DNA of 9,353 bases from Methanothrix sp. (GTDB taxonomy: Archaea > Halobacteriota > Methanosarcinia > Methanotrichales > Methanotrichaceae). Shown piece after piece: positions 6,227-9,353 of this stretch (position 1 is the first letter of the stretch; the number at the start of each line of letters is the position of its first letter). The stretch covers positions 1 to 9,353 of the forward strand of contig JALNZQ010000095.1 in NCBI GenBank assembly GCA_023229165.1, read 5' to 3'. The position numbers and the translations under genes were made by a program. Under the pieces are notes generated by a model. That model made no database searches, was not told where the DNA came from, and saw nothing but the letters and a program-made list of their open reading frames with translations.

Positions 6227-6499
6227 TCAGGGTTTCTCCTTAAGCTTTATCTCAATCTCAAGCTCATCTTCCTCGTATTCTACTTCAAGATTGATGGGGG
6301 ATGTGGGATTGACAGAGAGAGATACGCTACCATAGGCTACTTCAACCTTGCCTCCTGTTTCGATCTCTTGAGCAAGATCTCTTAGAAAAGCTGCTACTTC
6401 AGATTTGGTCAAAGAAAATTTTTGTTTGAACTCCTCAATCCCTGTGCCAGAGCAGAATTTCAGGGAGATTTTTCCCGGCTCACCTAATATTTTAGCCAT
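6227..6499 (-). CDS. Small amphi-Trp domain-containing protein
   Basis: This 90-residue protein has the helix-then-strand pattern of the amphi-Trp domain. A predicted helix at about residues 29-48 (SLTKSEVAAFLRDLAQEIET) is followed by GGKVEV, a short strand pair, and a strongly alternating hydrophobic/acidic strand at about 69-88 (INLEVEYEEDELEIEIKLKE). In the family, found in many archaea and some bacteria, a Trp normally closes this last strand; here it ends in KEKP with no Trp anywhere in the protein. The function of the family is unknown. The ATG at 6499 has a TATA-like CTTTATGG (minus strand, 6536-6529) about 33 bases upstream, giving a very short leader with no clear Shine-Dalgarno site. 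It is transcribed toward the small ORF and phosphoesterase but is separated from them by about 150 bases with other signals. Confidence 0.8.
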   Translation of the reverse strand: MAKILGEPGKISLKFCSGTGIEEFKQKFSLTKSEVAAFLRDLAQEIETGGKVEVAYGSVSLSVNPTSPINLEVEYEEDELEIEIKLKEKP

Positions 6500-6528
6500 G
6501 CTAATCGCCGAATGTGTTTGAGCTTAGT

Positions 6529-6536
6529 CCATAAAG
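6529..6536 (-). promoter_or_regulatory. TATA-like box for the amphi-Trp gene
   Basis: On the minus strand this reads CTTTATGG and is centred about 33 bases before the ATG at 6499, predicting a leader of only about 6 bases. The match is moderate. Confidence 0.35.
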
Positions 6537-6590
6537 AGTTTTGGACCATGCTAATTTTGCTCTAAGTAGAAGCACGGGGAAGCATCCGTC

Positions 6591-6920
6591 ATGACGCAGC
6601 ATCTCGATCGCATCCATCTTGATGGCATGCATCCCGCAATAGATTTAAGACAGATACCCCCGAATATATCATCAATGGATGAATTAACGCAGCGGGCGAA
6701 TATGCAGCTAAACGTAATTGAGACTGCATACTCGATCAGGATTCAAAATAAAGAGGAAATTGTCAGCCTCCTCTCCAAAAAGCTTGAGGACAAAAGGCAG
6801 ATTTTTCTGGTTTGCACATCTATCAGCTCCTGGATTGCAGGCAGCAACATCAGGGGAGATACAGTAGTTCCCATCAATATAGTTTTACAGTTAATTGAAG
6901 CTGCATCTCATTCACCTTGA
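6591..6920 (+). CDS. Hypothetical protein, 109 residues
   Basis: The ORF has a mixed charged/hydrophobic make-up with no signal peptide or membrane segment. The second half looks folded: a helix IQNKEEIVSLLSKKLEDK, a hydrophobic strand RQIFLVCTSISSWIAG, and a final hydrophobic stretch VVPINIVLQLIEAA. I do not recognise a family. The start is uncertain: GGGGA at 6576-6580 lies 10 bases before the ATG at 6591, but Met29 (nt 6675, MDELTQRANMQL) begins the better-looking part. It stands alone on the plus strand, divergent from the amphi-Trp gene, and a GC-rich hairpin lies 15 bases beyond its TGA. A chance ORF cannot be excluded. Confidence 0.5.
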   Translation: MTQHLDRIHLDGMHPAIDLRQIPPNISSMDELTQRANMQLNVIETAYSIRIQNKEEIVSLLSKKLEDKRQIFLVCTSISSWIAGSNIRGDTVVPINIVLQLIEAASHSP

Positions 6921-6935
6921 CAGCATCTCTAGCAG

Positions 6936-6949
6936 GCGGCTCATGCCGC
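6936..6949 (+). terminator. Tight GC hairpin after the hypothetical gene
   Basis: GCGGC and GCCGC arms enclose a TCAT loop 15 bases beyond the stop at 6920. The 8-base palindrome GGTGCACC (6951-6958) follows. There is no T-run after it, so stopping transcription is only one option; mRNA 3' end protection is another. Confidence 0.3.
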
Positions 6950-7035
6950 GGGTGCACCGGCCCCAACAGATGCAACGTGGCAATTCCATGGTTATATTTG
7001 AGCACTTTGGCAAAATGAGTGCGGTGCAGCCCAAC

Positions 7036-7070
7036 GGCCGGTAGCGGAAGATGTCGTCTTCCACCGGGCC
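7036..7070. repeat. Long imperfect stem-loop in the 6921-7215 spacer
   Basis: Arms GGAAGA (7046-7051) and TCTTCC (7057-7062) close a 5-base loop. The stem goes on with CCGGT/ACCGG (7038-7042 with 7063-7067) across a 3-base AGC bulge, then GG with CC. That gives about 13 pairs in 35 bases. The rest of the 300-base spacer holds only short palindromes and short, poor ORFs; I see no convincing gene there. A small structured RNA or a bidirectional stop element would both fit. Confidence 0.45.
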
Positions 7071-7165
7071 GGGCTTTAGATTTGATTTGGATTTGAAAAA
7101 GTGCTGCTTCCGCTCTCCCCGGCTAGCAGCGCAAGATATGCAGCCCAAGTCCGGTGCTAAAACGG

Positions 7166-7171
7166 AAAAAA
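7166..7171 (-). terminator. T6 tract ending the SRPBCC-VOC operon
   Basis: Six A on the plus strand (T6 on the minus strand) lie 45 bases past the VOC stop, in the direction of transcription, flanked by T-rich sequence. Confidence 0.45.
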
Positions 7172-7215
7172 TGGAAATTGGGTCTGAGTAGACTGCAACC
7201 TTACTTCCTCGGCCA

Positions 7216-7569
7216 TTACTTCGCTGTCTGATCCATCTCCCAGATACCAAAAGCATTGTTCTCTGTATCCATGCAGATTACGAAATACCCCATCCCGGGA
7301 ACGGCTTTCTTGGGAACAATTATTTTGCCGCCCAGCTTTTCAACTTTCGCTGCGTATTCGTCCACCGAAGGCACTCCGATGTAGTCTGTAATTTGTTGGT
7401 CGGGATGCATTCTCTTCATCATCCCTCCACCGGGAGCGCCATAAACGTCGATCATCGAATAATCCATGCCTTGTATTTCTTCAATCTTCCATCCAAAAAG
7501 GTTGGAATAGAATGCTTTCGCCCTTTGCATATCATCTGCAGGTATCTCAAAGTGCACTATACCAGACAT
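7216..7569 (-). CDS. VOC family (glyoxalase/dioxygenase-like) protein
   Basis: This 117-residue protein is a vicinal-oxygen-chelate fold of two beta-alpha-beta-beta-beta modules. Module one starts HFEIPADDMQRAKAFYSNLF GWKIE, the classic opening with the metal-ligand His6. Module two runs from IGVPSVDEYAAKVEKLGGKI to FVICMDTENNAFGIWE, with Glu111 in the usual ligand place. It resembles the group often labelled 'predicted enzyme related to lactoylglutathione lyase'; the substrate is unknown. The start chosen (7569) has AAGGAGG at 7585-7579, 9 bases upstream. The longer reading from 7599 would add MKSRTRRNEK, which is simply the leader with its Shine-Dalgarno site, and should not be used. It is second in an operon, 46 bases after the SRPBCC gene, and is followed by a T6 stop. 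Confidence 0.9.
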   Translation of the reverse strand: MSGIVHFEIPADDMQRAKAFYSNLFGWKIEEIQGMDYSMIDVYGAPGGGMMKRMHPDQQITDYIGVPSVDEYAAKVEKLGGKIIVPKKAVPGMGYFVICMDTENNAFGIWEMDQTAK

Positions 7570-7578
7570 TTTTTCGTT

Positions 7579-7585
7579 CCTCCTT
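7579..7585 (-). promoter_or_regulatory. Shine-Dalgarno site fixing the VOC start
   Basis: AAGGAGG on the minus strand, 9 bases before the ATG at 7569. It lies inside the longer possible ORF from 7599 and so decides for the shorter protein. Confidence 0.8.
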
Positions 7586-7615
7586 GTTCTTGATTTCAAT
7601 TGACCTTGAGACTAT

Positions 7616-8092
7616 TTAGTTCTGCTTTTTCAGGAGTTCTTCAAGGCGGTCCATGCTTTCGGTTGCCCCTTCCTTCATCCCTGAGTTGAACATGCCGTCA
7701 CGATCCTCAACGGTCTGGAAGAGATCTGTGACTATCAGTTTCGTCTTGCCTTTGAACTCTTCGAACGTCGACGTTTCAAGTATTACATGACCCGGCATGC
7801 CAGCAAATTCAAATGTGTGGACTTCCCGTACCGGCGGCACGATTTCCCGATAAACGCCGCTAAAAGCGTACTCATTGCCATCCTGGTCGCGCTGGATGAA
7901 TCGCCAGACTCCCCCTGGTTTTACCTCCATCCTTTCAACAGCAGTTGCAAATCTTCTCGGCCCCCACCACAGCGGTATAAGGTCTGGATCCGTGCTCGCC
8001 TTGAACACCAGCTCGCGAGGCGCGTCAAAGATGCGAGTTATGACGACCTCCCGATCTGATGGAAACTCAAACTTGGGGAGTCCCTGGTTCAT
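7616..8092 (-). CDS. AHSA1/SRPBCC (START-like) domain protein
   Basis: This 158-residue protein is of the AHSA1-type branch of the SRPBCC superfamily: a helix-grip fold with a deep pocket for a hydrophobic ligand. Features seen in order are VVITRIFDAPRELVFKASTD (residues 16-35), the hallmark LWWGP (41-45), the strand region GGVWRF...YAFSGVYREIVPP (60-87), and the C-terminal helix GMKEGATESMDRLEELLKK (138-156). Members of this group have varied or unknown roles, and no enzyme activity is implied. The ATG at 8092 has AGGTGA 7 bases before it (8105-8100). A TATA box and a perfect palindrome lie upstream. Pairing of AHSA1 and VOC genes is common in bacterial operons, so transfer from bacteria is possible, but nothing in the sequence proves it. 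Confidence 0.92.
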   Translation of the reverse strand: MNQGLPKFEFPSDREVVITRIFDAPRELVFKASTDPDLIPLWWGPRRFATAVERMEVKPGGVWRFIQRDQDGNEYAFSGVYREIVPPVREVHTFEFAGMPGHVILETSTFEEFKGKTKLIVTDLFQTVEDRDGMFNSGMKEGATESMDRLEELLKKQN

Positions 8093-8099
8093 TTGTTAT

Positions 8100-8105
8100 T
8101 CACCT
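8100..8105 (-). promoter_or_regulatory. Shine-Dalgarno site of the SRPBCC gene
   Basis: AGGTGA on the minus strand, 7 bases before the ATG at 8092. Confidence 0.6.
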
Positions 8106-8132
8106 GTATTCATCATACAAGGTGTTTGAAAA

Positions 8133-8140
8133 TTATTTAA
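8133..8140 (-). promoter_or_regulatory. TATA box of the SRPBCC-VOC operon
   Basis: On the minus strand this reads TTAAATAA within CTTAAATAATTTTC. Transcription about 26 bases on would start near 8110, leaving a leader of about 18 bases that contains the Shine-Dalgarno site. Confidence 0.6.
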
Positions 8141-8141
8141 G

Positions 8142-8156
8142 TTTTGTGACACAAAA
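8142..8156 (-). promoter_or_regulatory. Perfect 15-base palindrome beside the SRPBCC-VOC TATA box
   Basis: On the minus strand the sequence is TTTTGTGTCACAAAA: 7-base arms with one central base and no mismatch. It ends one base before the TATA-box region, over the place where TFB contacts DNA. A bound regulator would therefore be set to block or recruit the transcription machinery. The regulator is not in the window. Confidence 0.6.
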
Positions 8157-8220
8157 ATGGGGGATGGGCCAGCCGCGGAATATGTCGCTTTCTTTCTGTA
8201 GCGCCTCGGGATTGAAGGAA

Positions 8221-8320
8221 TCTAGATCCTCCCGGCAGGAGGGCCTTCCGGAACATCGGGACGGCCTCTCGGGCGCCAGGCGGACACGCGCGCGTGGGCG
8301 CGGGCGGGTGCGCCCTTCCC
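8221..8320. other. Very GC-rich, palindrome-dense island without a clear gene
   Basis: By hand count about 76 of these 100 bases are G or C (34 of the last 40), far above the surrounding DNA. Short stems are packed in it: CCTCC/GGAGG (8228-8232 with 8238-8242), TTCCGGAA (8246-8253), GGCGCC (8272-8277) and GGGCGC/GCGCCC (8296-8301 with 8310-8315), with T5 soon after at 8327-8331. ORFs through it are short, repetitive and not protein-like. A structured RNA ending at the T-run on the plus strand is possible. Otherwise the 8157-8431 spacer shows nothing. Confidence 0.4.
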
Positions 8321-8431
8321 CTGGGCTTTTTGCTCACAAATGTGGATTTCTATTTCCAGTCATTACTTGCCCCATGCTGATGATCAACCTTTCCAGGTCG
8401 TCAGATTCCGAAAGGATATAAGCAGTTGAAT

Positions 8432-8878
8432 CTAGAACATATTGCTATTGAACGCGGCAAAAGTCAGAGTTGATAATCTATTGTCCTGCATCCCTGAGGT
8501 ACCTAATTTAGCTGTCCTGTTATCGGATGTCGTGTTTACCATATTATTGGTTAGAGGCATGACGACGAGACTGTTCTGACTTGAATTGCCATTGCTGGTT
8601 TGGTTAAGGGATGAATTGGTGTTTGATGGCGTATATTGCGAGAGCGGTTTTGCCTGTGATGTCGTTCGAGGGTCGCGGCCAAGGTTGTCCCTGACAAACT
8701 CATCAAAGCTCGACATGTCGATGTTGACTGCCGGGTCGCCCATGAAACTGGATGAAGAACCCCCGCCGCCGGAGACTGCACAACCTCCTGCACAACCCCC
8801 TTTTACCCCTGGAAGAGAGATGAAGACGGATGATATGACCGCCAGAAACAAAATCGTATGCTTGATACTGATCCCCAT
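8432..8878 (-). CDS. Small exported, Asn/Ser-rich protein with N-glycosylation sequons
   Basis: This 148-residue protein starts with a clear signal peptide: short charged start MGISIKH, hydrophobic core TILFLAVISSVFISL (residues 8-22), then PGVKGGCAGGCAVSGGGG. Cleavage near residues 26-28 is likely; the KGGC context is a poor lipobox, so lipid attachment is uncertain. The mature part has two Cys in CAGGC (29, 33), a Gly/Ser linker, a conserved-looking segment FMGDPAVNIDMSSFDEFVRD (45-64), and an Asn/Ser/Thr-rich tail with five N-x-S/T sequons (Asn88, 92, 98, 115, 120) that could be glycosylated outside the cell. No family is recognised. A TATA-like CTTTTAACT lies about 28 bases before the ATG, suggesting a leaderless message. 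It is divergent from hicB. Confidence 0.75.
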   Translation of the reverse strand: MGISIKHTILFLAVISSVFISLPGVKGGCAGGCAVSGGGGSSSSFMGDPAVNIDMSSFDEFVRDNLGRDPRTTSQAKPLSQYTPSNTNSSLNQTSNGNSSQNSLVVMPLTNNMVNTTSDNRTAKLGTSGMQDNRLSTLTFAAFNSNMF

Positions 8879-8900
8879 GGGCTTTCCGATTAGGAGGCTT

Positions 8901-8910
8901 CAGTTAAAAG
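8901..8910 (-). promoter_or_regulatory. TATA-like box of the exported protein gene
   Basis: On the minus strand this reads CTTTTAACTG, centred about 28 bases before the ATG at 8878, the spacing expected for a leaderless archaeal mRNA. The match to consensus is moderate. Confidence 0.4.
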
Positions 8911-9021
8911 TCCTTCGACAGCCCGACGTGCTTTGTCCTTATCACCTCGCCTGAACAAGATGGATGGGCGCATATGGATCGATCCAAAGTCTTCTCATGA
9001 AACCGAGCCAAAAGATAACTG

Positions 9022-9027
9022 TTAAAT
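9022..9027 (+). promoter_or_regulatory. TATA-like box of hicB
   Basis: TTAAAT is centred about 26 bases before the ATG at 9051, which supports that ATG as a leaderless start and argues against the longer reading from 8964. Confidence 0.45.
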
Positions 9028-9050
9028 CCCATCGAGTAGTAAAACTAATC

Positions 9051-9302
9051 ATGTTCTCGGAGTATATCGGGGCGGCTTTGAGGCGAGCGAAGTACGAATC
9101 CCTGGAGAATGGCACTTACATGGCCACTGTGGAAGGACTTCGTGGTGTCATAGCCACCGGTGAGACTATTGAGAAATGCCGGGAAGATCTTATCGAAGTT
9201 ATCGAGGAATGGATTACCATTCGGTTGCAGAGAGGCTTTGCCATTCCGTCCCTTGAGGGTCATGCAATAGGGGTCTCTCAGGAGCCGATGGCCATTGTGT
9301 AG
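9051..9302 (+). CDS. hicB: HicB-family antitoxin
   Basis: From the ATG at 9051 the protein has 83 residues and the partial RNase-H-like fold of HicB. There is a first strand after Tyr15, then GTYMATVEGLRGVIATGETI (21-40), the core motif with the conserved GxxATGxT turn, then a long helix EKCREDLIEVIEEWITIRLQ (41-60), and IPSLEG after it. HicB neutralises the mRNA-cutting toxin HicA and usually represses the shared promoter. An in-frame ATG at 8964 would add 29 residues (MGAYGSIQSLL...) that do not belong to the family. The TATA spacing favours 9051. There is no separate DNA-binding domain after the core. A HicA-like frame begins at its 3' end, so the pair is in hicB-hicA order. Confidence 0.85.
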   Translation: MFSEYIGAALRRAKYESLENGTYMATVEGLRGVIATGETIEKCREDLIEVIEEWITIRLQRGFAIPSLEGHAIGVSQEPMAIV

Positions 9303-9353
9303 AATAATTCCCGTTCCTTACCGCGTCCTAATCAAGAAGCTGAAGAAGCTGGG
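9295..9353 (+). CDS. hicA: Start of a HicA-type mRNA interferase, cut by the window edge
   Basis: A frame overlapping the hicB stop reads IPVPYRVLIKKLKKLG before the sequence ends. This matches the usual opening of HicA toxins (a P-x-x-Y/S-x-x-LI-x-x-LKKLGF pattern), just where a HicB partner is expected. No ATG is available. TTG at 9295-9297, overlapping hicB by 8 bases and with GGAG 10 bases before it (9281-9284), is the best start; ATA or ATT at 9304-9309 are the alternatives. The catalytic His of the G-S-H motif lies beyond the edge and cannot be checked. Confidence 0.55.
   Translation, partial: MCRIIPVPYRVLIKKLKKL

Noticed and set aside
6062..6385. 107-codon plus-strand ORF
   Set aside because: Overlaps the amphi-Trp gene on the opposite strand and the small-ORF region; the composition is not protein-like.
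6496..6555. 10-base direct repeat CCATGCTAAT (6496-6505 and 6546-6555)
   Set aside because: One copy includes the amphi-Trp start codon; a repeat of this length is expected about once by chance in a window of this size.
6912..7256. 114-codon minus-strand ORF
   Set aside because: Runs through the hairpin-rich spacer into the end of the VOC gene; Cys/Arg-rich translation with no fold-like pattern.
7570..7599. Longer start for the VOC protein at 7599
   Set aside because: The added residues are the translated leader containing AAGGAGG, and family homology begins at the Met encoded at 7569.
8059..8421. Plus-strand ORF of 120 codons through the GC-rich island
   Set aside because: Begins antisense to the SRPBCC gene; the Arg/Gly-rich section is a by-product of GC-rich DNA.
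8586..8954. Plus-strand ORF of 122 codons
   Set aside because: Antisense to the exported protein, whose signal peptide and sequons are convincing.
8962..9024. Plus-strand 21-codon ORF starting MDGRIWIDPK before hicB
   Set aside because: Very short, no promoter or ribosome site, and it ends within the hicB promoter region.

Overview
The window looks like a piece of a methanogenic archaeal chromosome, most probably a Methanothrix (Methanosaeta)-like member of the Methanosarcinales. That placement is an inference from gene content and promoter style, not from a marker gene. Supporting signs are TATA boxes 26-28 bases before several start codons with little or no leader, T-tract stops, a DUF11-type surface protein, an Lrp/AsnC regulator, an amphi-Trp domain protein, an exported Asn-rich protein with N-glycosylation sequons, and a HicB-type antitoxin. 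No rRNA, tRNA, CRISPR array, transposase or integrase was seen.

Left part (1-4850). The 3' end of a large surface protein gene (two copies of a beta-rich module, two DUF11-like domains, paired C-terminal cysteines) is followed by a T-tract and then a two-gene operon: an Lrp/AsnC regulator and a CorA-type magnesium/divalent cation channel. A 15-base palindrome just after the operon's TATA box is a good candidate for autoregulation. corA ends back to back, stop against stop, with scpB on the minus strand. This ScpB is nearly twice the usual length and has no scpA or smc beside it in the window.

Middle (4851-6590). An AT-rich divergent promoter region carries a 37-residue single-pass membrane protein with a textbook leaderless promoter and, on the other strand, a doubtful 35-residue basic ORF. 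Next on the minus strand is a YfcE/MJ0936-type metallophosphoesterase. Its ORF is closed by an amber codon, but the same frame runs on for 40 protein-like codons. Upstream lie a 31-residue ORF and a 7-base inverted repeat, then a small amphi-Trp domain protein.

Right part (6591-9353). An unrecognised 109-residue ORF and a hairpin-rich spacer precede a minus-strand operon of an AHSA1/SRPBCC protein and a VOC protein. Both have clear Shine-Dalgarno sites. The operon has a TATA box, a perfect 15-base palindrome next to it, and a T6 stop. Beyond a very GC-rich, palindrome-dense island lies a small exported protein, divergent from a hicB antitoxin gene whose hicA partner is cut by the right edge.

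I see no large new defence or metabolic system. The most useful leads are the small proteins, the interrupted phosphoesterase frame, the two 15-base operators and the extended ScpB.
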